From an uncultured Fidelibacterota bacterium (GTDB taxonomy: Bacteria; Fidelibacterota; Marinisomatia; Marinisomatales; TCS55), in NCBI GenBank assembly GCA_902615915.1, contig CACMQQ010000003.1, forward strand, positions 62,001-126,000: 64,000 nucleotides of DNA, given 5' to 3'. The position numbers and the translations under genes were made by a program. The notes under the pieces were generated by a model. That model ran no database searches and was not told where the DNA came from. It was given only the letters and a program-made list of their open reading frames with translations. Below, piece by piece: positions 22,726-31,556 of this stretch (position 1 is the stretch's first letter; every line of letters starts with the position of its first letter).

Positions 22726-25480
22726 TAAGATGCATCTTTCTATTGACTTGCGAATTATTGCCTTTTAGCTGATATATATACATCCCTGAAGGTAAATCAT
22801 TCCCGAAATTATCTTTACCATTCCATCTAATTGTGTGACTTCCAATTTCCTTTTGACCTGCAAATAAGTTCATGACCTCTCGGCCGCTAATATCGAATAT
22901 TTTAATTGTGATATTTTGCGTTTCGTTTAAGCTGAATGGAATTGTCGTTGAGGGATTAAATGGATTTGGGTAATTAAATCCGACAGAGAATTCAGATGGT
23001 GAAAGTGGCTCGTCAATGGATAATTCATCTGAACTGATGGTTGCAGAATAAATTCCATTTCCATGAGAACCGGCTACGATAAAGCCGTCAAAATGCCTTC
23101 CTTCAATGTCGTCAATTACCATATTACCAATGGTCTCCGAACCTTCTTGTGTCCAAACTGTATTTTCACCATCCAAGAGCGACGTTGAGTAAAGTCCAGT
23201 GCTGGTTCCAGCAAAATATCTCAAGCCATTTTTTACTGATTGTATGTGCACCGATCGAACCGAAGGACCTGATCCAAAACCTGATTTATTTTCTTCCAAG
23301 TTTCCAGAAACATCAGTCCATGAACCCCCTCCATCTGCGCTATAATGGATACTTTTTACTTCGTAATTTGAAAAGCTAAGCATTACGTTATCACCATTGT
23401 TAGGGTCGACAGAAATACTACTAATGTAACCTGAAGTCGTGAGATTATTTTTCACATTATTGGCTTTATTATTTTCATTAGAATTATCTAGCCGATAAAT
23501 GTATCCAGCAGAAGTTCCGATATACAGTCTGTGATGTGGGCTGTTATAGCTTCCACCAAAGGCAGAAATGTTTCCGATAGTTGAAATTCCTAGATCTTCC
23601 CAGCGAGTACTCTCGTATCCACCGCTTGAACGTTGTTGATAGTTAGTGAGCGGTTCATCAAAATAAATATCATTGTTTCTCCAGAGTTTTCTACCAGCAG
23701 CATAGTAAATTATCTTATCTTGTACGGGATCAGCGTAAAGCGGGCTAATAAATAAATTGGTAGATGAAAGGTCTAGTCCTGGGGGATACATGTAAGCCCA
23801 TGTGTGTTCTTCCCAACGAGTTCCAGAATATGCAGAATAGTTCCATCCAAATGGATTGTTTAAGTCTGCTATAAAACTATTTCCATATTGTCTTGAAACA
23901 ACGATCAGCTTGCCACTATTTGATACCGTATGATATGCACCGTCACCGCCTCCTGGTTGAACATCCCATGGTTTACTAGGATCGCTTGATACAGTTTCAT
24001 AGTTACCATTATCTTGCGTTCCACCCATGATCAAATCGGGTATTGAGCCACTTCTATCAATCGCAACCTGATAAAATTGAGAGGTGACATATCCATTGTT
24101 AATTGCTTCCCACTGAATGACATTGCTCACGGTGTCCTTTGATAGCGATATTCCACCATCATGGGATGACAGGAAGGTATTTGAATCAATAAAAACTATT
24201 TCATGCTGATCTGCATGGTGATTTGATACACCGCTACCACCAATCTTTCTTGAGGAAGATGTTTCAAATCCAGTTTCAGAATAATAAGCATTCACACCAC
24301 CAAGGTATACTTTAGTATGGTCATAAGGATTAACACGTACATATAGATCATATCCACCCTGACTACGAAACCCATTAGGTAAATTCTGACTCAAATCAGT
24401 CCAAACTCCATTAATACCAGCACCATCCTCAGATTTATATTTGTACTTCCATAGATAATGGTCACCATCGCGTTCTTGATTAGCAATAACATAAGCTATA
24501 GAATCATTGGATTCAGAAACATCAACCGTGATTCTACCATATTGAAGAGGAAAGTTAGCAGGGGTTATATTTGTCCAATTTTCGCCATCAACTGAACGCA
24601 TGATCGGGCCAACATTCTCGTCACTTCCCATGGTAGCAACCATTACTCCAGAAGATGCCATAGCAATATCAGTGTAGGTATCTTCACCATCCCCAATGAC
24701 GATCTCCCATGTTGAGCCCTCGTCTTTACTGCGGTATATCGATCCATAACAGGCAGCAAATACATACCCATTGTCCGGTCTAACAATAATTCTAAAGCCA
24801 TATTGTAAATAGCTATTCAAAGATTCTGGATTTCCAGATACCGTGCTTTCAATGAGAGACCAAGATTCACCATTATCAATGGATTTGTAAATTCCATCGC
24901 CTCTAAGTGGTGCTCCTGGCGCACCTTGAGATTGATAACGCTCTCCTGTAGTTGCATACCAAATATTAGTTTTTCCGTCTCTGGGGTCCTGAGCGAGTGA
25001 CGTTATGGTTTGTAACAATTGTGGCTTAATAACTTTTTTCCAGTTTTTCCCCCTATCGAGAGATTTCCAAATACCACCCATCACGCCTGCAGCTAAAAAT
25101 GTGTTCTTGTCAGCCTTATCGACAGCTATAGCTCTTGTTCTTCCGCCAACATTTGACGGGCCCCTCAATATCCAATCAAGTTTGCCATCTTGATATCCTT
25201 GATATGATGTAGGAAGATCAAGGTCATTGTCCTTGGGAAGCGTGTTGGCGTAAGCTAATTCTTTTCTTCTAATACCTTCTGGTATTTGCCCAGTTTCAGG
25301 GTTTTTAAGTCGCATAAAATCGAAATCTAAACGGCCAAGACGATCATCACCCATCGGTAAAACGGTTTGTTCATTCTTAGGTAATCCAGGGTTAGGATTA
25401 TTATTTTTATTCAATTGAACAACGATTATAAAAACAAAAACAATAAAAGGGACAAATAGGCGAGTTTTTTTTCTTAACAT
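22718..25480 (-). CDS. Secreted BNR/sortilin-type beta-propeller protein with C-terminal sorting domain
   Basis: 920 residues. An N-terminal membrane/signal segment (LFVPFIVFVFIIVVQL) is followed by many BNR/Asp-box repeats (for example GIWKSLDRGKNWKKV, GIYKSIDNGESWSLI, SIYRSKDEGSTWEIV, HYSADGGGSWTDV), giving a sialidase/VPS10-like propeller. The last 80 residues are FNYPNPFNPSTTIPFSLNE...IKIFDISGREVMNLF...RWNGKDNFGNDLPSGMYIYQL, a FlgD-like/type IX-secretion sorting domain. Likely exported to the cell surface or medium. Catalytic residues of sialidases are not evident. An AAGGA SD precedes the start. Confidence 0.85.
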   Translation of the reverse strand: MLRKKTRLFVPFIVFVFIIVVQLNKNNNPNPGLPKNEQTVLPMGDDRLGRLDFDFMRLKNPETGQIPEGIRRKELAYANTLPKDNDLDLPTSYQGYQDGKLDWILRGPSNVGGRTRAIAVDKADKNTFLAAGVMGGIWKSLDRGKNWKKVIKPQLLQTITSLAQDPRDGKTNIWYATTGERYQSQGAPGAPLRGDGIYKSIDNGESWSLIESTVSGNPESLNSYLQYGFRIIVRPDNGYVFAACYGSIYRSKDEGSTWEIVIGDGEDTYTDIAMASSGVMVATMGSDENVGPIMRSVDGENWTNITPANFPLQYGRITVDVSESNDSIAYVIANQERDGDHYLWKYKYKSEDGAGINGVWTDLSQNLPNGFRSQGGYDLYVRVNPYDHTKVYLGGVNAYYSETGFETSSSRKIGGSGVSNHHADQHEIVFIDSNTFLSSHDGGISLSKDTVSNVIQWEAINNGYVTSQFYQVAIDRSGSIPDLIMGGTQDNGNYETVSSDPSKPWDVQPGGGDGAYHTVSNSGKLIVVSRQYGNSFIADLNNPFGWNYSAYSGTRWEEHTWAYMYPPGLDLSSTNLFISPLYADPVQDKIIYYAAGRKLWRNNDIYFDEPLTNYQQRSSGGYESTRWEDLGISTIGNISAFGGSYNSPHHRLYIGTSAGYIYRLDNSNENNKANNVKNNLTTSGYISSISVDPNNGDNVMLSFSNYEVKSIHYSADGGGSWTDVSGNLEENKSGFGSGPSVRSVHIQSVKNGLRYFAGTSTGLYSTSLLDGENTVWTQEGSETIGNMVIDDIEGRHFDGFIVAGSHGNGIYSATISSDELSIDEPLSPSEFSVGFNYPNPFNPSTTIPFSLNETQNITIKIFDISGREVMNLFAGQKEIGSHTIRWNGKDNFGNDLPSGMYIYQLKGNNSQVNRKMHLIR

Positions 25481-25526
25481 AAAAGGTCCTTAAAATTTTA
25501 AAAACGTCTTAGAGAAATATAATTAT

Positions 25527-26810
25527 TTAAACGGGAGTTCCCAACCATATACCAATACAAAACAAAAATCCCGCTGCTGAATGCAAATAAATTGTTCCCC
25601 AATTAGCAGGTTGCAACAAACGTGAATTGTAATGTTTGTAGAGTGTGGTCGTAGCAGTAATGCCAAAATAAGCGGAAATCAAGGTAATGAGCGTTAATTT
25701 TGGAAAGATTCCATTAAGCGCCATTACAACAATACTTATGAAAGCTGAAGCAACTAGTGCTACATAACCAAATCTTGCTTTTTCTGGACCAAAAACAACT
25801 ATTAGAGTATTTTTACCCGTTTGTTTATCACTATCATGGTCAGGGAACTCATTCATGTAAACAACGGCGGCTATCAATAATCCAATGGGTAGTCCAGCAA
25901 GGAAAGCTTCAGGCAAAAGTTGGCCGGTTTGAACGAGCGCACTCCCAGCTACCATTAAAGGTCCAAAGTTTAATCCTATCAGTAATTCTCCCATCCCTTT
26001 TCTAGATGAAAATTTGAAAGGCGGTGCGGTGTAAAATAATCCTGATAGGAAACCTGCTAGACCCAACCATAAAATTGACATACCAGATTTGATGATAAGC
26101 GGAACTCCAGCGATGGCACTTAGTGCAAATGTTGCGACTGCAACATTTGCCATTCCTTTAGGGGTGATGAGGCCCATTTGTATACTCCTGCTTCCACCGT
26201 TCAATCCTTGATTGCTATAGTTATAATTCAGCTCATCAGTGCCGCTTTGATGATCAAAGTAATCATTTGATGTATTCGTGCCAATATGTAATAGCGAACC
26301 AGCAAGCAATGTCAACCCCAACCATGGCCAACTAACTGCATAGCCTAGCATAGAAGCTACCGCTGCTCCAGCAAAAATTGGAACGAAGGTTGCACTTAAA
26401 AAAGGCAATCTCATGATGACCATCCACTTAAACAATTTGGTTCCAAAACCTATTTTCAACCGAACATCGTCGGCTGTCTTATCTTTAAGTTTTGAAGTCA
26501 CACCTAGATAACCAGTGTGATTTCCATCTTTATCGCGAGTTGGTGTAATTTTGATATGACAAGGCATTTCATTTCCGTCCTTATCAAAGAAAGTTGTATC
26601 ACCCTCCCAAGCACCTTCTTTGACTGCGATATCTAACCAATTTATGACATGGCCAAGTACAACCTCGCCATTACTAAAATCGCTGACACGCATCTTACCA
26701 ACAACATCTTTAGATTTATAACCAAAAATATTCTCTGCACCTCGAGAAAAAGATAGAACTTTACCATCTAAATCACAAGTGATGGCACTTTTTAAATTTT
26801 CATTTTTCAT
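25527..26810 (-). CDS. PAS domain fused to UbiA prenyltransferase
   Basis: 427 residues. Residues 1-115 form a PAS domain (ITCDLDGKVLSFSRGAENIFGYKSKDVVGK...GAWEGDTTFFDKDGNEMPCHIKITPTRDKDGNHTGYLGVTSKLKD). Residues ~128-427 form a UbiA-type membrane prenyltransferase with the first Asp motif NDYFDHQSGTD (182-192) and the second YMNEFPDHDSDKQTGK. Closest by motif to MenA-like enzymes that prenylate dihydroxynaphthoate for menaquinone, but the substrate is unproven. The fusion would let a sensor domain act on a quinone or lipid prenylation step. An SD (AAGAAGG) sits before the start, and the gene follows CIA30 by 11 nt. Confidence 0.82.
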   Translation of the reverse strand: MKNENLKSAITCDLDGKVLSFSRGAENIFGYKSKDVVGKMRVSDFSNGEVVLGHVINWLDIAVKEGAWEGDTTFFDKDGNEMPCHIKITPTRDKDGNHTGYLGVTSKLKDKTADDVRLKIGFGTKLFKWMVIMRLPFLSATFVPIFAGAAVASMLGYAVSWPWLGLTLLAGSLLHIGTNTSNDYFDHQSGTDELNYNYSNQGLNGGSRSIQMGLITPKGMANVAVATFALSAIAGVPLIIKSGMSILWLGLAGFLSGLFYTAPPFKFSSRKGMGELLIGLNFGPLMVAGSALVQTGQLLPEAFLAGLPIGLLIAAVVYMNEFPDHDSDKQTGKNTLIVVFGPEKARFGYVALVASAFISIVVMALNGIFPKLTLITLISAYFGITATTTLYKHYNSRLLQPANWGTIYLHSAAGFLFCIGIWLGTPV

Positions 26811-26821
26811 TGATAACCTTC

Positions 26822-27424
26822 TTATTTTGCTTTAACCCAGTCAATTTCAAGTTCAAATTTACCAGTTATTTTATCAGAAATCATAAACCCAATTTCTTTA
26901 ATAACTAATTCAGATAAATTGGGCATATTTTTTAAACTATAGCCTCTATAAGTTGGATAGAATGATGATAATTGGAGTTCACGCTCAACCCATTCATCTT
27001 CAGATGTGGTAAATTCATGGGAGTAACTAGCCCAACCTGAATCATTGGTTCTGACACGGAAGCTGTATTTTCTACCATCACCTTTGACTCTTATCATAAT
27101 TGATTCAACATTCAACAGATTTGGTGGATAATATGCTCGAATAGAGGAAAAACCGCCATTATTTTCTAGAGACAAGTTACCACTAAATAGTGCTTCTGAG
27201 TCTCCCGATCTAGTTAAATTACCATAGGATCTTCCGCCCATGACACCGTCATTGACTACTTGCCAATTCAGATTCTCATTAGGTATAAAATCTTCCATAA
27301 CTATGATATCGCTTAGTTCATTATAGTCTTCGTTTAATTCTTCTGACATATTCAGTTCTTCGGTAGGCATATTGCAACCAATTAAAAAAAATAGTGAGAA
27401 ATTTAATAGAGAAAAGTTTTTCAT
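26822..27424 (-). CDS. CIA30-family lipoprotein
   Basis: 200 residues. A lipoprotein signal (FFLIGC) is followed by the CIA30/NDUFAF1-like beta-sandwich: NWQVVNDGVMGGRSYGNLTRSG, ALFSGNLSLENNGGFSSIRAYYP, IRVKGDGRKYSFRVRTND, and IKEIGFMISDKITGKFELEIDWVKA. Mitochondrial relatives assist complex I assembly; bacterial members probably bind carbohydrate or quinone-related ligands, and their role is undetermined. It directly precedes the PAS-UbiA gene, so the two may be linked. An AAGGA SD is present. Confidence 0.83.
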   Translation of the reverse strand: MKNFSLLNFSLFFLIGCNMPTEELNMSEELNEDYNELSDIIVMEDFIPNENLNWQVVNDGVMGGRSYGNLTRSGDSEALFSGNLSLENNGGFSSIRAYYPPNLLNVESIMIRVKGDGRKYSFRVRTNDSGWASYSHEFTTSEDEWVERELQLSSFYPTYRGYSLKNMPNLSELVIKEIGFMISDKITGKFELEIDWVKAK

Positions 27425-27513
27425 AAGTAGTATCCTTATTAGGCGATATGAGCGTTAAATAGAGATACAATTATATAAATTATATGGGTAAAAACAAAGA
27501 TTAAATTATTAAA

Positions 27514-28059
27514 TTATTCTTCAACTAGGGACGAGTCTGGTTGAGGCACTTCGCCCCAATAATCGGCAGATGTGTTCAATTGCCAACTAATATTTTCATT
27601 TGTTTGGTACACTTCGATAGCATTATTGATTCTAATATTTGAAGATGACCATTCTGAACCAGATCTACCAACAGTGGCCTGTGCAATGATATTTCCACTG
27701 ACATTCTTTAAAACCAAATGCGTTCCAGTAGTATCACCAACCATATATTTGTCCCAATTTTTCTTATTTTTTGATACCAGAGATCCCTTTTCTAGAGTTA
27801 TGATTTTATCTAAGAAGGAATCTAAATTATTTTGCTTAACCTCTAAGGTGTCATGATTGTCTATAGCCCAAGCTTCTCCATCATACGTTAGTGAAAGGGT
27901 GTCCTCGTTTTGAAAAATAAGTATATTAAATATATCGCTTTTCTCTATCTGAAATATATTATCGCTCTTCAAATAGTAACTGGATTGGGAATACCTGCTA
28001 AGCGCAAATAGAGCAAGCACAGCAACTAAGAATGGAATCATCCATTTCATTTTATCCAT
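27514..28059 (-). CDS. DUF4340 protein of Gld-type ABC system
   Basis: 181 residues. One N-terminal helix (WMIPFLVAVLALFALSRY) precedes a periplasmic domain beginning FNILIFQNEDTLSLTYDGEAWAIDNHDTLEVKQNNLDSFLDKIITLEKGSLVS, the DUF4340 pattern. In many bacteria DUF4340 proteins follow GldG-like proteins. Here it overlaps the GldG-like gene by 8 nt. It is probably an accessory periplasmic subunit; no transported substrate is known. Confidence 0.75.
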   Translation of the reverse strand: MDKMKWMIPFLVAVLALFALSRYSQSSYYLKSDNIFQIEKSDIFNILIFQNEDTLSLTYDGEAWAIDNHDTLEVKQNNLDSFLDKIITLEKGSLVSKNKKNWDKYMVGDTTGTHLVLKNVSGNIIAQATVGRSGSEWSSSNIRINNAIEVYQTNENISWQLNTSADYWGEVPQPDSSLVEE

Positions 28060-29566
28060 ATATATCTTCCAGGTTTGAGCTTTTGGATTTTTGATTTCTT
28101 AATCTCAAAAAACCAAAACCTACTATTAAAAAGGTAGGTGCAATAATATTGAACCATTTCCATGTTTTTCTTGAAGAATCTTCAATTTCAGCCAGTGGCC
28201 TCGATGTGATTTCTCTAGAACGTAAAGCAATAAGGTCTTTATCTCCAATGAGATAGTCAATGGAGTTTAATACGAATATTTGGTTCTCTGGAGATCTTCC
28301 ACCCCCTTCATCTGAAATGAACTCCGAATCACCAACTAGAATAACTTGAGATACACTGCCATTGGAATTCTTTTTCTCAGAACGAGCTCCTAAAATTAAT
28401 TTAGACTTATTGAATATTCTCATGAACGGGTTCTGTTGAGGGTCAGGATTTAAATTAAAATTTCCTCTGAGCTCACCAGAATTATCGGAAGTATAAAAAA
28501 GAGGTTGAAAATTGACAAAACCCATTGATGCAGAATCCTGTTTGATCTCACTAGCAAAGATAAGCTGCATCTGTTCTAAACCTGCAACGATCGATTCATC
28601 TGCATTAAAATTTCTAATTACAGGCAATAAGGGGTATTCGATCGGAACATTCATTCTGATTGGGCCCATTTGCTGTTGAACGTTTACTCTTCCACAAATC
28701 TGATCAGTGACGAGATTACTTTGAAGGTCCAATCCATATGCATTCAAAAGTGAAAAGATGTTTGATTGTATAGGAAGTGCCTGTTGAACCTGGAGATTGG
28801 TCTTAATTCTACTTTGTGATAGAAAAAGACTGCCGCCTCTCTCTAAATAGTTGGAGAGATTGTTGAATTCTTCTGATTTTAAGGAATCTGAAATAGAGCC
28901 CATTAAAAGAGCATTGATGGTGGGGGGCACTTCTTCTGACAAATTCAATGGTCTAACATCAAATCTTTGGTTAAGAGCATTTTGGATATTCTGCATGGGG
29001 ATAGTTTGACCCTCAACTGAAACTAGCCCTAAAACAGGCTTATTTTGATCAACCAACTTCTTAATTTTGGTAGTGATTTCGTATTCTAGACCTGTGGTGG
29101 TTTGTATGACTGGCAATGTCTCTTTGTTATCTTCAAACAAAATGACCATGCCCATCAAAACTCTTTTAACTTCCATCTTATCGTTTTCTATTACTTGCAT
29201 TTGAACTGGCATAATGCCTGCTTTTTGTGCTTCCTGTTCAACATTTTGATCATCCTCTGGTCTAAAAAATTCAAAACGTATATTTCCATTTGAAAAAGCT
29301 GCATATTCTTCGAGTATATCTTGCAAATATCTCCTGTTATTAGCATACTGTCCTGGCAGGTCATCTGAAAAATATACTTTCATCGTCAAAAGATCATCTA
29401 TCTGCTCAATAACAGACCGGCTGGAAGAGGATAAAGAGTATTTTTTATTATCTGTCAAATCAAAACGTTTAAACTGATTCTTGGATATCCCATTAATTAA
29501 AAAGAGAATGACAAAAAACAATAATCCAGGAATAAAAACAGATCTTTTTAAGTCTAGTCCAAACAT
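28052..29566 (-). CDS. GldG-family ABC transporter accessory protein
   Basis: 504 residues. An N-terminal helix (VFIPGLLFFVILFLINGI) and a C-terminal helix (IIAPTFLIVGFGFLRLR) flank a large periplasmic domain containing SSSSRSVIEQIDDLLTMKVYFSDDLPGQYANNRRYLQDILEEYAAFSNGNIRFEF and LERGGSLFLSQSRI, the ABC_transp_aux/GldG fold. In gliding Bacteroidota GldAFG is tied to motility; homologs are common in non-gliders. A GGAGGT SD precedes the start and the permease gene ends 6 nt upstream. Confidence 0.85.
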   Translation of the reverse strand: MFGLDLKRSVFIPGLLFFVILFLINGISKNQFKRFDLTDNKKYSLSSSSRSVIEQIDDLLTMKVYFSDDLPGQYANNRRYLQDILEEYAAFSNGNIRFEFFRPEDDQNVEQEAQKAGIMPVQMQVIENDKMEVKRVLMGMVILFEDNKETLPVIQTTTGLEYEITTKIKKLVDQNKPVLGLVSVEGQTIPMQNIQNALNQRFDVRPLNLSEEVPPTINALLMGSISDSLKSEEFNNLSNYLERGGSLFLSQSRIKTNLQVQQALPIQSNIFSLLNAYGLDLQSNLVTDQICGRVNVQQQMGPIRMNVPIEYPLLPVIRNFNADESIVAGLEQMQLIFASEIKQDSASMGFVNFQPLFYTSDNSGELRGNFNLNPDPQQNPFMRIFNKSKLILGARSEKKNSNGSVSQVILVGDSEFISDEGGGRSPENQIFVLNSIDYLIGDKDLIALRSREITSRPLAEIEDSSRKTWKWFNIIAPTFLIVGFGFLRLRNQKSKSSNLEDIYG

Positions 29567-29572
29567 ATCAAC

Positions 29573-30286
29573 CTACCTCCACCTTCTGACTTCTAAGGTC
29601 TGGACAGTGAGAAAAAGGAAAAATGCTATCATTGAAATAAAATAAATAAGATTTCTAGTATCAATGACACCTCTGGCTATATTTGAAAGATGATAGTCAA
29701 CAGCTAAGAATTGGATGATACCTGCCAAAGAGTATGGTACAAAAAGAAGTGTTTTATCTAGCATAAAAAATACCAAAACGATAAATACGCCAATTATAAA
29801 TGATACAACTTGGTTTTCTGTGACACTACTGGCATAAGTACCTATTGCAGCATAAGTAGCTCCCATCAAAGCCAACCCGAGATAACCACAAAGTACTGCA
29901 CCATGATCAACATTCGTTCCCACACTTAATAAGGTTAAAAAATGGATAGATGTTGAAAATAAAGCTAATAATATCAAAGATAAAGCAGCTAAAAATTTAC
30001 CCATAACAAATTCAAAACTGCTCAAAGGTAAAGTAGCCATAATTTCCATTGTGCCGATACTTTTTTCTCTTGATATCAAGCCCATTGAAACAGCAGGTAT
30101 AAAAAATAAATAAACCAATGGTACAATATCAAATAAAGCACGAAGGTCAGACTGACCAAAAAGAAAAAAAGTATTAGTAAAAAAGTAGCCATTGACTAAA
30201 GCAAATATGACCAAAAAGATATAGGCCATTGGGCTATTAAAGAAACCTTTTAATTCTCTACTAAAAATAGCTCTAGTACTATTCAT
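29573..30286 (-). CDS. ABC-2 type permease, GldF-like
   Basis: 237 residues with six predicted helices. The start TRAIFSRELKGFFNSPMAYIFLVIFALVNGYFF and the segment ISREKSIGTMEIMATLPLSSFEFVMGKFLAAL are diagnostic of the GldF/ABC-2 permease group. It forms the membrane channel for the ATPase encoded just upstream (8-nt overlap) with the GldG-like and DUF4340 proteins as periplasmic parts. Direction and substrate unknown. Confidence 0.88.
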   Translation of the reverse strand: MNSTRAIFSRELKGFFNSPMAYIFLVIFALVNGYFFTNTFFLFGQSDLRALFDIVPLVYLFFIPAVSMGLISREKSIGTMEIMATLPLSSFEFVMGKFLAALSLILLALFSTSIHFLTLLSVGTNVDHGAVLCGYLGLALMGATYAAIGTYASSVTENQVVSFIIGVFIVLVFFMLDKTLLFVPYSLAGIIQFLAVDYHLSNIARGVIDTRNLIYFISMIAFFLFLTVQTLEVRRWR

Positions 30287-31223
30287 TGGATGCTCCAGAA
30301 GATGTTAAATTCCTAAAAATATCCTCTAAATTAGTAGTTTGTGGCATCATTTTTAGGATAACCCATTTGCTTTTGACAGCATACTTGAATATGTCCTCTC
30401 TTGGATCTTTGTCTTTAGGATATTCAAAATTGACTTTTTGAACCCCACCGGACTTTTCCATTGAAATAAATTTTACGCTTGGTATCTTTGCTTGGAGCTC
30501 TTGAGCACTTTTCTTTGTGGCCTTCATAACTTCCATTTCTAAAGATACATTACCCATAAAATCGCTCATCAATTCCTCATTGGTGCCATTTGCAACAATT
30601 TTACCTTTATCAATGATAATAATTTTGTCAACGGTGGCTTGGATTTCTTGGAGGATATGGCTGGACATGAAAACCAGTTTTTCTTTTCCAAGAGATTTGA
30701 TCAAGCTTCGGATCTCTACGATTTGATTGGGGTCAAGACCTGTTACAGGTTCATCCAAAATTAAGATTTTTGGGTCGTGGATCATGGCAGCAGCTAAACC
30801 AATTCTCTGCTTATAACCTTTAGAACAATCAGCTATGACTTTGTGCACTACGCCTGATAACCCACACTTATCCACTACTCTTGATAGGGCTTGTTTAAAA
30901 TCAGATCCTTTAATATTTCTGATAGAGCCTAAAAATTCTAGATAATCATAAACGCGCATCTCAGTGTATAAAGGATTTAATTCAGGGAGATATCCAATCA
31001 TCTCTTGAATTTCAGAAGTATTGTCAACGATATCTAATCCATTAACCTTGATCTCACCATTTGTGGGGACTAAATACCCCGTTATCATTTTTAAAGTCGT
31101 GGTTTTACCGGCTCCATTTGCTCCAAGAAAACCAACAACCTCACCATCTTTTAGATCAAATGAAATGGAGTCTACAGCTTTTACGTTGCCATAGTTTTTT
31201 GAAAGATTTGAAACTGATATCAT
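30279..31223 (-). CDS. ABC transporter ATPase, GldA-like
   Basis: 314 residues. Walker A GANGAGKTT (34-42), Q-loop region MIGYLPELNPLYTEM, signature CSKGYKQR in place of LSGGQ, Walker B KILILDEPVTGLDP, switch His in SSHIL. The C-terminal 90 residues form the extension usual in GldA/NatA-type ATPases. First gene of the four-gene ABC operon, with overlaps of 8 nt to the permease gene and further couplings downstream. Confidence 0.9.
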   Translation of the reverse strand: MISVSNLSKNYGNVKAVDSISFDLKDGEVVGFLGANGAGKTTTLKMITGYLVPTNGEIKVNGLDIVDNTSEIQEMIGYLPELNPLYTEMRVYDYLEFLGSIRNIKGSDFKQALSRVVDKCGLSGVVHKVIADCSKGYKQRIGLAAAMIHDPKILILDEPVTGLDPNQIVEIRSLIKSLGKEKLVFMSSHILQEIQATVDKIIIIDKGKIVANGTNEELMSDFMGNVSLEMEVMKATKKSAQELQAKIPSVKFISMEKSGGVQKVNFEYPKDKDPREDIFKYAVKSKWVILKMMPQTTNLEDIFRNLTSSGASNE

Positions 31224-31328
31224 CTATATATTTATCACAAGATTTTACGTTAAAACGATCAAAATAATTAAAATGTTCAGGCGAAATTATAATAATTTTG
31301 AAAAAAATCAAAATTGACTTTAAAAGAT

Positions 31329-31550
31329 TTATTTAAGCATATTATAAATTCTAAAAAAAATAAATATGACGATATTGATAATAATTAGTGTGGTTACTGG
31401 GAAATAAAATCTAACATTGCCGTTTCCTAATCTAATATCTCCAGGCAGTTTTCCTAACCAGTTAAAACTATTATTGAAATAATAAACGATCAAACCAGTA
31501 AGGCTGGTAAAAATACCGATAAAAAACAGCCATTTACCGATCTCTTTCAA
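31329..31550 (-). CDS. DUF2905 small membrane protein
   Basis: 73 residues: helix 1 WLFFIGIFTSLTGLIVYYF, loop NWLGKLPGDIRLGNGNVRFYFPV and helix 2 TLIIINIVIFIFF. The LGKLPGDIxxxxxNxxFYFPxxT loop is the DUF2905 signature. A widespread two-helix protein of unknown function, often beside DNA-repair or tRNA genes; here 6 nt after the M20 peptidase gene. Confidence 0.88.
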   Translation of the reverse strand: MKEIGKWLFFIGIFTSLTGLIVYYFNNSFNWLGKLPGDIRLGNGNVRFYFPVTTLIIINIVIFIFFRIYNMLK

Positions 31551-31556
31551 TGGATA

